NCBI GenBank assembly: GCA_027064285.1
Contig: JAMOPX010000090.1
Span: 1 to 10,594, forward strand
Length of the DNA stretch: 10,594 nucleotides
DNA from: Desulfobacterales bacterium
GTDB lineage: Bacteria > Desulfobacterota > DSM-4660 > Desulfatiglandales > JALVZP01
Direction of reading: 5' to 3'
Each line of letters begins with the position of its first letter. Position 1 is the stretch's first letter. Below are positions 1 to 7,408 of the stretch, in pieces. The position numbers and the translations under genes were made by a program. Below the pieces are notes generated by a model, which worked only from the letters and a program-made list of their open reading frames with translations, had not been told where the DNA came from and did no database searches.

Positions 1-132
1 CTGCCCAAGATCAGATCTCTGGAAGGAACAAGCCTGTGAGGGGGCTTTTAAAGAAAAGACAAAAAAGCTGGAGAGTCCTCAGAGCAGTCTTCATCTTCCC
101 TTTTCTTGGAAAGTCCTTTGTAAGAGACTTTT
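1..132. other. Non-coding stretch, 5' part of the region before htpX
   Basis: I see no convincing gene here. Short open frames exist on both strands, but they have low-complexity, family-less translations. Weak pairing potential is visible. AAGCC (30-34) can pair with GGCTT (43-47), while the overlapping strand GCTTTT (44-49) can pair with AAAAGC (63-68). CTCTG (17-21) can also pair with CAGAG (80-84). An 8-bp helix (108-115 with 126-133, one G-U) sits at the 3' end and touches the next hairpin. The left edge of the window may cut a longer RNA or the tail of an upstream transcript. Confidence 0.4.
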
Positions 133-278
133 CTCCCTTAAGACGAGTACTTGTCTTAGGGGAGTGGGAGATGGTAGTGAGTAGGTTAGTTCCTGCACCT
201 GGTGCAGGGGCTATGGGTGGCCAAAAACCGCCAGGTGGGGCTGGCCATCCTGAAAAGGCGGAATACAAATACCCCACC
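133..278 (+). ncRNA. Candidate structured RNA or leader upstream of htpX (no known family recognised)
   Basis: Several strong helices can be read directly. A 12-bp hairpin pairs 133-144 with 153-164 (one G-U, 8-nt loop). A hairpin pairs 192-197 with 203-208. An 8-bp helix pairs GGGTGGCC (215-222) with GGCCATCC (243-250), with one G-U. The 20-nt loop of that last helix contains CCGCC (228-232), which complements GGCGG (257-261), and GGTGGGG (234-240), which complements CCCCACC (272-278). Both would be pseudoknot-type pairings, and they cross each other. The 3' strand 274-279 could instead pair with GGGTGG (215-220). A terminator-like palindrome follows at once. Together these suggest a trans-acting RNA with its own terminator, or a cis leader that controls htpX. 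I compared it from memory with SRP RNA, RNase P RNA, tmRNA, Moco, ZTP, fluoride, cobalamin and yybP-ykoY and found no match. The pairings are observed; a function is inference. Confidence 0.4.
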
Positions 279-279
279 C

Positions 280-303
280 AAAATTGCACTAATGTGCAAT
301 TTT
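280..303 (+). terminator. Perfect inverted repeat, probable intrinsic terminator before htpX
   Basis: AAAATTGCAC (280-289) and GTGCAATTTT (294-303) form a perfect 10-bp stem with loop TAAT. The A-run on the left arm and T-run on the right arm would let it act in either direction. The T tract does not continue past the stem (GTTAACC follows), so it is a modest terminator. A protein-binding operator is an alternative. It ends 19 nt before the htpX start, which leaves no room for a separate promoter after it. Either some transcription reads through it, or it is a regulated attenuator. Confidence 0.5.
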
Positions 304-322
304 GTTAACCAGGTAATTTCTT

Positions 323-1225
323 ATGGGAAATTGGTTTAGGACAGCCCTGCTTTTAGGGGTAATGACCATGCTTATGGTATTTTTTGGAGATCTTTTTGGT
401 GGAAAGAGCGGGATGATATTTGCATTTATTCTGGCTATGGGTATGAATTTCTTTAGTTATTGGTTTTCTGACAAGATTGTGCTAAGCATGTACAATGCCG
501 AGGAGATAACTCCATCAGATAACCCTGAGCTTTATGGTATTGTTCAAGAGCTCGCAAGCAGGGCAAATCTTCCTATGCCGAGGGTTTATGTAATTCCAGA
601 ACAGTCTCCAAATGCCTTTGCAACAGGAAGAAATCCTGAACATTCTGCAGTAGCGGTTACAGAAGGGCTTTTGCAAATAATGGACAGAGAAGAGCTAAAA
701 GGTGTGCTTGCGCATGAAATGTCACATATAAAAAATAGAGACATTCTTATAGGCAGTATAGCTGCTACTATGGCAGGTGCTATAATGATACTGGCTAATA
801 TGGCAAGGTGGAGTCTGTTTTTTGGTGGCATGAGAGATGATGAGGATGACGGTGGTCTTGGAATCTTGGGTGTGATAGTTATGGCAATAATTGCGCCAAT
901 AGCTGCACTCATTATACAGATGGCTATTTCCAGATCCAGAGAATATTTGGCAGATGAAACAGGAGCAAAACTTGCGGGCACACCCCTTGGACTTGCCAAT
1001 GCCTTAGAAAAGCTTGCTCTTTATTCCAGAAAGGTGCCTCTCAATGCAAATCCTGCCACAGCTCACATGTTTATAGTAAATCCTCTTTCAGGCAGTAGTA
1101 TTGCAAATCTTTTTTCAACACATCCTCCCATAGAGGAGAGGATTGCAAGGCTTAGGGGCATGAAAGTTAAACCACTAAGTAAAGCAAATACGGCAGAGTC
1201 TTTTTGGAGAGGGCTTGAAGAGTGA
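323..1225 (+). CDS. htpX: HtpX-type M48 membrane zinc metalloprotease
   Basis: This 300-residue protein is a membrane-embedded zinc endopeptidase of the M48 (HtpX) family. The family takes part in quality control of inner-membrane proteins, alongside FtsH where studied. Two hydrophobic N-terminal segments (about residues 7-25 and 30-48) are followed by the catalytic motif HEMSH at 131-135 within LAHEMSHIKNRD. The likely third zinc ligand is Glu207 in SREYLADE. Two more hydrophobic segments (about 141-160 and 178-200) flank an acidic loop (171-176, DDEDD). The late THPP motif is present near the C-terminus. Length matches the family (about 280-300). The ATG has AGGT at 311-314 as a modest ribosome site. 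Its GTGA end overlaps the next gene by 4 bp, so the two are probably co-translated. It lies directly behind a structured non-coding stretch and a terminator-like palindrome. The family assignment is secure; the substrate is unknown. Confidence 0.95.
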   Translation: MGNWFRTALLLGVMTMLMVFFGDLFGGKSGMIFAFILAMGMNFFSYWFSDKIVLSMYNAEEITPSDNPELYGIVQELASRANLPMPRVYVIPEQSPNAFATGRNPEHSAVAVTEGLLQIMDREELKGVLAHEMSHIKNRDILIGSIAATMAGAIMILANMARWSLFFGGMRDDEDDGGLGILGVIVMAIIAPIAALIIQMAISRSREYLADETGAKLAGTPLGLANALEKLALYSRKVPLNANPATAHMFIVNPLSGSSIANLFSTHPPIEERIARLRGMKVKPLSKANTAESFWRGLEE

Positions 1226-3132
1226 TTCCTCAGAGAGAGATATTTTGGCATATAAGCTATAAAGGCCTTTTTTATTTATTGGCTTTTATGTCTATTAGTG
1301 TTTTTTTTTATGGACTTGTTCGACATATCTCTGTGTGGAGAGCTGGATTAAGAAAACAAAAAATAATTTTTCTATGGGGAGCAGTAAAGCGAGTATTTTT
1401 GGAGGGTATATTAGCAGGCAGGATATTAAGAGGGGATCTGAATGCAGGTATAATGCATCTTTTTATTTTTTGGGGATTTTTTCTTCTTTTCTTAGGCACA
1501 CTTGTACTTGCTTTTGACCATTGGATCTTTCATTTTCTCTTTGGCACGTGCTATCTTCTCTTTTCTCTATGTCTTGAAATAGCGGGCCTAATACTTGCAG
1601 TTGGTCTTATATGGGCCTTTGTGAGAAGATACGTAAAAAAGGTAAAAAGGCTTGAGAATAAAAAAGAGGACCTATTGCTTCTCCTATGGTTAGCTATCAT
1701 AGTGGTTACAGGATTTTTATTGGAAGGAATGAGAATTTCTGCTCAGTCTCCATCCTGGGGAATTTTTTCTTTTCTGGGATTTTTTCTGAGAGATCTCTTT
1801 CCCAAACATGTCGCACTTGATATGTATCCTTTTTTTTGGTGGTTACATGCCTTGCTAAGCCTTTCTTTTGTGGCTGCGATCCCATTTACAAAGATGTTTC
1901 ATGTAATTGCATCTCCAATTAGCATATACATTAAAGATCAGCCTGCCTTTATCATACCGGCAGAACAAAAACAAGCGGGTCAGTTTTCTTATAAGGAACT
2001 TATTCAGATTGATGCATGTACCAAATGTGGAAGGTGTGTAGAGATGTGTCCCAGTACTTCTGTAGGAGAACCATTTGCTCCAAGAGATGTAATCTCTGCG
2101 CTGAGGAATCAGATATATTTTAGAAAGGATATAAATCTCCCTTCTAAACTTATCTGGTACTGTACCACCTGTGGCGCATGCTTAGAGGTATGTCCTGTAT
2201 ATGTGCCTCCTTTTGAAATAATAAGGGAACTCAGATCCAAGCAGATCGAGGATGGAACCGAAGTGCCAGCTCTCATGATACAGACCTTAGAAAGACTTTA
2301 TAAGTATAACAATCCTTGGGTTTCTACAAAAAAGAAAAGAGCAGACTGGGCAAAGGGCTTGGATATTGTGGATATAACAAAGCAAGATGAAAAAGAGCTA
2401 TTATGCTATTTTGTTGGATGCACTACCTCATATGATATCAGAGCACAGGAAATAGCCAAGTCTTTCAGCAAGATATTAAAGTATTGTGATGTAAAATTCG
2501 GGATATTTGGTAAAAAAGAGCCTTGTTGTGGTGATATTGCAAGAAGGGTAGGGGAGGATGGACTTTTTGAGGAACAAGCAGATCTATGTTTAGATCTTTT
2601 TCAGGAATACGGAATAAAAGAGGTAGTAGTTTCCTCTCCTCACTGTCTTTACACCATGAAAAATGAATATCCCTGTTTAAGAGAAGAGATTCAAAATATT
2701 TCTTTTTTCCACTATAGTCAGATCTTAGAGAAACTCATAAAAGAAAAAAATCTCGTGTTTAAAAAGTTGAATATGAGGGTAACATATCATGATCCCTGCT
2801 ATTTAGGACGACATAATAAGATATTTGATGCGCCCAGAAATGTGATAAAGGCTATTCCGGGTGTAAAACTTGTGGAGATGGAACATTTTCGGGAAAACAG
2901 TCTTTGCTGTGGCGGAGGTGGAGGCAGGATGTGGCAGGAAGAGCTGGATATAGAAGTAAGAATGTCAGAAAGGAGAATAATGGAGGCATGTGATACAGGA
3001 GCAGAGGTTCTTATTACCTGTTGTCCATTATGTCTTATAATGTTAGAAGATGCCAGAAAGAGCAAAGAGCTGGAAAATACCATAAAAGTAATGGATTTAA
3101 ATGAGTTTGTGCTTATGGCATTAAAAACATAA
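1222..3132 (+). CDS. Membrane-bound Fe-S oxidoreductase, EMO/FadF type (ETF:quinone oxidoreductase candidate)
   Basis: This 636-residue protein combines three parts. First is an N-terminal NarI/cytochrome-b-like membrane domain with about five hydrophobic helices (near 13-34, 76-97, 109-134, 149-168 and 201-221) and candidate heme histidines H36, H79, H99, H209 and H227. Second is a ferredoxin domain with two CxxCxxCxxxCP clusters (C266/269/272/276 and C314/317/320/324). Third are two cysteine-rich CCG domains (C400, C435-C436, C475; then C526, C562-C563, C600-C601, C604), as in HdrB and GlpC. This architecture is that of FadF/EMO proteins, which pass electrons from ETF to menaquinone. The etfB gene 21 bp downstream supports that role. 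The GTG start overlaps the htpX stop and has GGAGAGGG at 1206-1213 upstream. Other heterodisulfide-reductase-like redox roles remain possible, and the direction of electron flow cannot be read from sequence. Confidence 0.88.
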   Translation: MIPQREIFWHISYKGLFYLLAFMSISVFFYGLVRHISVWRAGLRKQKIIFLWGAVKRVFLEGILAGRILRGDLNAGIMHLFIFWGFFLLFLGTLVLAFDHWIFHFLFGTCYLLFSLCLEIAGLILAVGLIWAFVRRYVKKVKRLENKKEDLLLLLWLAIIVVTGFLLEGMRISAQSPSWGIFSFLGFFLRDLFPKHVALDMYPFFWWLHALLSLSFVAAIPFTKMFHVIASPISIYIKDQPAFIIPAEQKQAGQFSYKELIQIDACTKCGRCVEMCPSTSVGEPFAPRDVISALRNQIYFRKDINLPSKLIWYCTTCGACLEVCPVYVPPFEIIRELRSKQIEDGTEVPALMIQTLERLYKYNNPWVSTKKKRADWAKGLDIVDITKQDEKELLCYFVGCTTSYDIRAQEIAKSFSKILKYCDVKFGIFGKKEPCCGDIARRVGEDGLFEEQADLCLDLFQEYGIKEVVVSSPHCLYTMKNEYPCLREEIQNISFFHYSQILEKLIKEKNLVFKKLNMRVTYHDPCYLGRHNKIFDAPRNVIKAIPGVKLVEMEHFRENSLCCGGGGGRMWQEELDIEVRMSERRIMEACDTGAEVLITCCPLCLIMLEDARKSKELENTIKVMDLNEFVLMALKT

Positions 3133-3140
3133 ATACTTAA

Positions 3141-3147
3141 GGGGGGA
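3141..3147 (+). promoter_or_regulatory. Strong ribosome binding site for etfB
   Basis: GGGGGGA, preceded by AA, sits 6 nt before the ATG at 3154. It is one of the two clearest Shine-Dalgarno-like sites in the window. It fits re-initiation or independent initiation of etfB after the oxidoreductase stop at 3132. Confidence 0.7.
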
Positions 3148-3153
3148 TAAAGA

Positions 3154-3945
3154 ATGGACATAATTCTTTGTATAAAGCAAGTGCCTGATGTTACAGAGGC
3201 AGATCTTAAAATAGACAGAGAAGAAAAAAGCATTATAAGAGATGACTTAGAGATGGTCATAAATGAATGGGATAACTACGCAGTAGAAGAAGCGGTTAGA
3301 CTTAAGGAAAAACATGGAGGAAAGATTACTGTTATAACACTTGGAGACGAAGAGAGTGAAGATGTGCTGAGACGAGCTCTTGCAATGGGAGCAGATCAAG
3401 CAATAAGGATAGATGAAGAGGGTTTTGAAAATTCTGATCCAAGAGGGATTGCTCTTGGTCTTTATCATATTATAAAAGAGCTCGATTTTGATCTAATACT
3501 TACTGGTGCCCAGAGCTCTGATATAGGATGGGGACAGGTTGGAGTTCGCCTTGCAGAGATGCTGAATATTCCTTATGCAACCCTTGCCATGGGCATAGAA
3601 GTGGTGGATGGGAAAATTATCGTAAAGAGAGAATTGGAATCTAACACCTTTGAAAAAGTAGAGCTTGACTTACCAGCTTTGGTTACTGTTCAGACTGGAA
3701 TAAATGAGCCAAGGTATGTTTCTATTATGGGCATCAGAAGAGTAAGAAAGCTTAAGATAGAGGAAAAAGATATAGATGAGTTGGGTATATCAGAAGATGA
3801 GGTAGGAGAAAAAGGCTCAATTATTGAATCCATTAGGCTTATGTTTCCACCAGAAGGGGAGGGTGCAGAGATCCTTCAAGGAAGTTTAGATGAGATATGT
3901 GAAAAGCTCGCTCAGATCATAAGGGAAAAAGGAGGATTATATTAA
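3154..3945 (+). CDS. etfB: Electron transfer flavoprotein subunit beta
   Basis: This 263-residue protein is the AMP-binding beta subunit of an electron transfer flavoprotein, which normally forms a heterodimer with FAD-carrying EtfA. The start MDIILCIKQVPD is typical. NEWDNYAVEEAVRLKE (37-52) matches the usual NPxDxxAVEEAxRLKE. TGAQSSDIGWGQVG (117-130) is the nucleotide-binding loop, with SSD where many homologues have a different triplet. The family signature EPRYVSIMGIRRVRK lies at 185-199. The C-terminal tail is about the usual length. The gene follows the EMO-type oxidoreductase, its expected redox partner. No etfA follows: the next gene is alr, after 189 bp, and no remnant is readable in the gap. 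The subunit must pair with an EtfA encoded elsewhere. I cannot tell from sequence whether this is a bifurcating or a simple ETF. Confidence 0.92.
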   Translation: MDIILCIKQVPDVTEADLKIDREEKSIIRDDLEMVINEWDNYAVEEAVRLKEKHGGKITVITLGDEESEDVLRRALAMGADQAIRIDEEGFENSDPRGIALGLYHIIKELDFDLILTGAQSSDIGWGQVGVRLAEMLNIPYATLAMGIEVVDGKIIVKRELESNTFEKVELDLPALVTVQTGINEPRYVSIMGIRRVRKLKIEEKDIDELGISEDEVGEKGSIIESIRLMFPPEGEGAEILQGSLDEICEKLAQIIREKGGLY

Positions 3946-4134
3946 TCTGATTTTCCCCAATACTTCCTACTTTATACTTTAGGAAAAATAATTATCACTT
4001 CTCTCCTATTGTCCTGTAAATACTACCTCTACGAACTCACCGAGAATTACCGAGAATTGCTGTTTATTATTCCCTGCATAGGAGAAAAACCTTTTGCTTG
4101 CTATATCAATGAAAAAGTCATAGAAAATGCGATC
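3946..4134. other. Intergenic gap between etfB and alr
   Basis: This is the only gap of note inside the gene-dense part. I see no clear terminator. GGGAAAA near the etfB end and TTTTCCC just after its stop could form a loose 7-bp hairpin. A TATACT at 3973-3978 could be a -10 box, but no good -35 accompanies it. An open frame continuous with alr starts at TTG 4009, but its 42 residues resemble nothing and precede the normal alanine racemase N-terminus. A promoter for the downstream operon probably lies here, but I cannot point to it. Confidence 0.4.
4039..4058. repeat. Perfect 10-bp tandem duplication
   Basis: ACCGAGAATT occurs twice head to tail (4039-4048 and 4049-4058) in the gap upstream of alr. 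It may be a simple replication-slippage duplication or a pair of direct-repeat binding sites. With only two copies, neither reading can be preferred. Confidence 0.6.
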
Positions 4135-5256
4135 ATGAATAGAGTAAAAATACATCTTTCTGCGATTTCGCACAATCTCAGACAGATAAGGGCTCTGTTG
4201 CCAGATTCTGTTAAGATCATGGGGATAGTCAAGTCAGATGCATATGGTCACGGGCTTATTCAGGTAAGCAAGCTCCTGTGTAATGAGGGTATAGACATGC
4301 TCGGTGTGGCTTATCCTTTTGAGGCATCTAACTTAGTAGAATATGGAATAAAAAAGAAGATTGTTATATTGTGTGGATTTTATAAAAGTGAAGAAGCAGA
4401 GATGATAATTGAGTATAATATGATCCCTGTAATCTGGAACAAGGACATGGCCAATTTACTAAACACAAAAGCTAAGGATAAAAACAAGCAAGTGGATGTT
4501 CTCATAAAAATAGACACTGGAATGGGAAGATTAGGAATAGAAGAAACCGAACTATCCAAGTTCTTGGAACAGCTACTTTCTATGAAAGGCATAAGAGTAA
4601 AAGGGCTTATGTCACACCTTTCCTCAGCAGACCTAAAAGACAGGGAATCAGAAAGATTTACAAGGGAGCAGATAAAGAGGTTTAATAATGCTATAAGCAT
4701 ATGCTATAAAATGGGAATTCAGACTTCTATGAATAGCTTGGCAAACAGTGCTGGAATTATCGGCTATAGGAGAGACTGTTTCTATGATATGGTCAGACCG
4801 GGCATAATACTTTATGGTGCTTTGCCATCACCAGAATTTAATGTTCCCTTTGCATTAAAGCCGGCTATGGAGTTTAATGGAAGGATAATCCAGATAAGGG
4901 AAATACCTCCTTGCAGTCCTATAAGTTATGGAAGAAGTTACTACACAAAAGGAAAAAGAAGAATAGCTGTTATTTCTGTTGGATATGGAAATGGCATACC
5001 AAGAAATATATCTAACAAAGGATATGTTCTTATAAGAGGGAAAAAAGCGCCTATTGTTGGAAATATATGTATGGATCTTATGATATGCGATGTAACTGAA
5101 TTAGAAGGTGTAAAAGAAGGGGATAAAGTTGTATTATTGGGTATAAATCAAGGAGAAAAGATTACTGCTGATGATATTGCCAAGTGGGCAGGTACAATAT
5201 CTTATGAGATTTTGTGTTCTATTGGAAAAATAAATAAGAGGGAATATGAGAGATGA
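4135..5256 (+). CDS. alr: Alanine racemase
   Basis: This PLP enzyme interconverts L- and D-alanine in the cytoplasm and supplies D-Ala for peptidoglycan. From ATG 4135 it has 373 residues, the usual length. The PLP lysine is K33 in VKSDAYGHG (usual VKADAYGHG). The second catalytic base is Y265 in ISYGRSY. ANSAG (204-208), RPG (221-223) with LYG (227-229), VGNICMD (308-314) and the tail YEILCSI are all family landmarks. The usual GYADG reads GYGNG at 283-287, an Asp-to-Asn change. The frame is open back to a TTG at 4009, but homologues start at about MNRVKIHLSAISHN, so I chose 4135, although no good ribosome site precedes either start. The end overlaps argS by 4 bp (ATGA), which marks it as the first gene of the downstream operon. 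Confidence 0.93.
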   Translation: MNRVKIHLSAISHNLRQIRALLPDSVKIMGIVKSDAYGHGLIQVSKLLCNEGIDMLGVAYPFEASNLVEYGIKKKIVILCGFYKSEEAEMIIEYNMIPVIWNKDMANLLNTKAKDKNKQVDVLIKIDTGMGRLGIEETELSKFLEQLLSMKGIRVKGLMSHLSSADLKDRESERFTREQIKRFNNAISICYKMGIQTSMNSLANSAGIIGYRRDCFYDMVRPGIILYGALPSPEFNVPFALKPAMEFNGRIIQIREIPPCSPISYGRSYYTKGKRRIAVISVGYGNGIPRNISNKGYVLIRGKKAPIVGNICMDLMICDVTELEGVKEGDKVVLLGINQGEKITADDIAKWAGTISYEILCSIGKINKREYER

Positions 5257-6902
5257 GGGAAAAACTTGAAAAAATAATAAGAAATGCCGCTGACATTGAC
5301 GATTCTATTCCTGTGATAATTGAAGTGCCGAGCAGATCAGAGCATGGCCATTTTGCCACAAATGTGGCCATGACTCTTGCATCAAAAAAGAGACTTCCTC
5401 CTAAGAAGCTGGCAGAGCTAATAGTGAAAAATATAGAAGATAAAGATGGGATAATAGAAAGGATAGAAATAGCTGGACCTGGATTTATAAATTTCTGGAT
5501 AAAGGACAGGGCTTGGTATAAGACCCTCCTTGAGGTTTTGTCGAGTAAGGAGAAATATGGAAGCCAAGATGTGGGGAAAGGCAAAAAGGTGATCGTTGAA
5601 TTTGTGAGTGCAAATCCTACTGGTCCTCTGCACATAGGACATGCAAGGGGAGCAGCACTTGGAGACAGTCTTTCCAGGATAATGGATTTCTTAGGTTATA
5701 GAGTAACAAGGGAGTTTTATATAAATGATGCGGGCCAGCAGATAAGACTGCTGGGAGAATCTATTTATAGCAGATATAAGCAACTTTCTGAGCCTGATTA
5801 TCCGTTTCCGGAAAACGGATATCACGGAGAATACATAATAGAGCTTGCGCAGATGATTTCAAAAGAAAGAGATCTTTCTTTAATGTCAAAGGAAGAGGCC
5901 GTGAGGTTTTGTGCAGAAAGAGGAAAAGAGATAATGTTAGAACACATAAAGAAAGATCTGGAGGCCTTTAGGGTATCCTTTGATTCCTGGTTCAGTGAAA
6001 AGAGTCTTTATGAATCAGGGCTTTTGAGCAGGACCCTAAATGAGCTGAAAAATAAAGGGCTTCTGTATGAAAAGGATGGAGCTGTCTGGATAAAGACAAG
6101 CCAGTTTGGAGATGATAAGGACAGGGTTTTGAGAAAAAGTGATGGCCAGTTCACATATTTTGCTTCAGATATTGCTTATCATTTGGATAAAAAGAAAAGG
6201 GGTTTTGATCAGGCAATAAATATATGGGGAGCAGATCATCACGGATATATTCCAAGACTTAAAGCAGCTCTTGCATCTCAGGGATTCCCTGAAGACTGGC
6301 TCAGGGTTCTTCTTATCCAGCTTGTAAAGCTCTGGAAAGAAGGAAAAGAGGTAAAGATGTCAAAAAGATCTGGCGAATTTATCACATTCAGGGAGCTGAT
6401 GGAGGAGGTGGGAGTGGATGCTATGAGATTTGTATTTCTGACAAAGAGCCATGACTCTTCCTTAGACTTTGATATAGATCTGGTAAAGAGGCAAGATGCA
6501 GAAAATCCAGTTTATTATGTGCAATATGCCCATGCAAGGATATGCAGTATCCTTAGAAAGGCAAAGGAAAGAGGCATAAGCTTTAGAACACCTGATATAG
6601 AAGAGCTGACTTGTCTAAAGCTTCCTGAAGAGATGGAACTGATCAGAAATGTGGTAGAATTTCCATATGTTCTTAAAGAGATCGCCTTACATCTTGAGCC
6701 ACACAGACTGACTTATTACCTGACATCTCTTGCATCTGTTTTTCATAGATATTTTAATCTTGGCACCAGCAAACCCGAACTCAGGGTGGTTTCAGATGAT
6801 CCTGCGCTTACTAATGCGAGGCTTGCGTTATCAGAGGCGGTTAGGGTAGTAATAGCGAAGGGACTGACTCTTTTAGGTGTGAGCGCTCCAGAAAGGATGT
6901 AA
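5253..6902 (+). CDS. argS: Arginyl-tRNA synthetase
   Basis: This class I aminoacyl-tRNA synthetase charges tRNA-Arg with arginine using ATP. Its 549 residues match bacterial ArgRS. An N-terminal additional domain (about 1-110) contains the typical GPGFINFWI (75-83). The HIGH signature is in ANPTGPLHIGHARG (HIGH at 127-130). GADHHGY lies at 326-332, and KMSKRSG (368-374) is the KMSKS-like loop. That loop is intact, although many ArgRS enzymes have lost a canonical one. The C-terminal helical anticodon-binding domain includes NPVYYVQYAHARI (418-430) and extends to the end. ATG overlaps the alr stop by 4 bp, with GAGGG just upstream. The stop overlaps the next start in TAATG. The nearby short argA gives the operon two arginine-related genes. 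Confidence 0.96.
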   Translation: MREKLEKIIRNAADIDDSIPVIIEVPSRSEHGHFATNVAMTLASKKRLPPKKLAELIVKNIEDKDGIIERIEIAGPGFINFWIKDRAWYKTLLEVLSSKEKYGSQDVGKGKKVIVEFVSANPTGPLHIGHARGAALGDSLSRIMDFLGYRVTREFYINDAGQQIRLLGESIYSRYKQLSEPDYPFPENGYHGEYIIELAQMISKERDLSLMSKEEAVRFCAERGKEIMLEHIKKDLEAFRVSFDSWFSEKSLYESGLLSRTLNELKNKGLLYEKDGAVWIKTSQFGDDKDRVLRKSDGQFTYFASDIAYHLDKKKRGFDQAINIWGADHHGYIPRLKAALASQGFPEDWLRVLLIQLVKLWKEGKEVKMSKRSGEFITFRELMEEVGVDAMRFVFLTKSHDSSLDFDIDLVKRQDAENPVYYVQYAHARICSILRKAKERGISFRTPDIEELTCLKLPEEMELIRNVVEFPYVLKEIALHLEPHRLTYYLTSLASVFHRYFNLGTSKPELRVVSDDPALTNARLALSEAVRVVIAKGLTLLGVSAPERM

Positions 6903-7408
6903 TGGAAAAAAAGAAGTATAAGATAGAGTTAACAAGGTTATCCATAACGCTTTGGAGTTTGGTTTTTGTTGTGCTGATAGTGTGGTCATTTATCTTAGGA
7001 TTGCTTATTGGAGGAGGTTTTTTCTCAGAAGAAGAGGAATCATCTTCCCATATAGAAGCAAAACAGCATGTTTCTATGAATGATCTTTCTATGAATAAAA
7101 ACAAAGATGAGAAAAATAATAAATCCCCAAAGTTTTCATTTCACCAGACACTTACTTCTCCAAAACCAGGTTTTGAAAATAGATGTTATGCTGTTCAGGT
7201 GGCAGCATTTCTGAGGGAAAAAGACGCGATAAATCTTACAAAAAAGCTAAAAAAATACGGTGCCTATTATGTTAAAAAGATTAAGGGAAATAAGACCTAT
7301 TATAGGGTAAGATGTGGACACTTTAGTGATAAGAAAGAGGCTGAAGCCTTTAAAAAAGAGCTTTTAAAAGATGTCCATCTAAAAGGAATGATTGTAAGAT
7401 GCAGATAA
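6902..7408 (+). CDS. SPOR-domain membrane-anchored protein
   Basis: This 168-residue bitopic protein has a short basic N-terminus, one transmembrane helix (about 14-37), a low-complexity hydrophilic linker rich in Glu, Ser, Asn and Lys (about 42-90), and a C-terminal SPOR domain (about 95-167). The paired landmarks YAVQVAAF (96-103) and YYRVRCGHFSDKKEA (133-147) mark the two SPOR half-repeats. SPOR domains bind denuded glycan strands of septal peptidoglycan, so the domain should lie in the periplasm. FtsN and DedD share this layout, but this protein is short and matches neither by sequence beyond the domain. AAAGGA at 6892-6897 precedes the ATG, which overlaps the argS stop by 1 bp. The domain is clear; the individual role is not. 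Confidence 0.87.
   Translation: MEKKKYKIELTRLSITLWSLVFVVLIVWSFILGLLIGGGFFSEEEESSSHIEAKQHVSMNDLSMNKNKDEKNNKSPKFSFHQTLTSPKPGFENRCYAVQVAAFLREKDAINLTKKLKKYGAYYVKKIKGNKTYYRVRCGHFSDKKEAEAFKKELLKDVHLKGMIVRCR

Noticed and set aside
11..47. SRP (4.5S) RNA-like segment around GGAAGGAA at 21-28 followed by AGCC
   Set aside because: It resembles the domain IV tip, but the conserved AGCAG after GGAAGG is altered and the flanking strands do not pair as SRP RNA requires.
105..135. GGAAAGTCC at 108-116 recalling the conserved RNase P RNA core
   Set aside because: The neighbouring conserved blocks of RNase P RNA are missing, and the interval is too short and differently paired.
152..180. GGGGAGT segment recalling the start of the yybP-ykoY (manganese) riboswitch
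   Set aside because: The matching 3' half of that riboswitch consensus is absent, and the segment is already one arm of a 12-bp hairpin.
36..308. Open frame of 90 codons on the + strand before htpX (and an overlapping one on the - strand, 11-289)
   Set aside because: Translations have no recognisable family and no ribosome site, and the + frame runs into the palindrome at 280-303. The strong hairpins indicate RNA structure rather than coding.
2799..3260. Open frame of 153 codons on the - strand
   Set aside because: It lies opposite the oxidoreductase and etfB, both well supported, and its Ser/Ile-rich product is typical of an antisense shadow frame.
4009..4134. N-terminal 42-residue extension of alr from TTG 4009
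   Set aside because: It has no ribosome site and no resemblance to alanine racemases, and ATG 4135 gives the normal N-terminus and length.
3946..4134. Decayed etfA remnant after etfB
   Set aside because: No EtfA-like motif (such as the FAD-binding GRG/SGA segments) could be read in any frame of the gap, which is also far too short.
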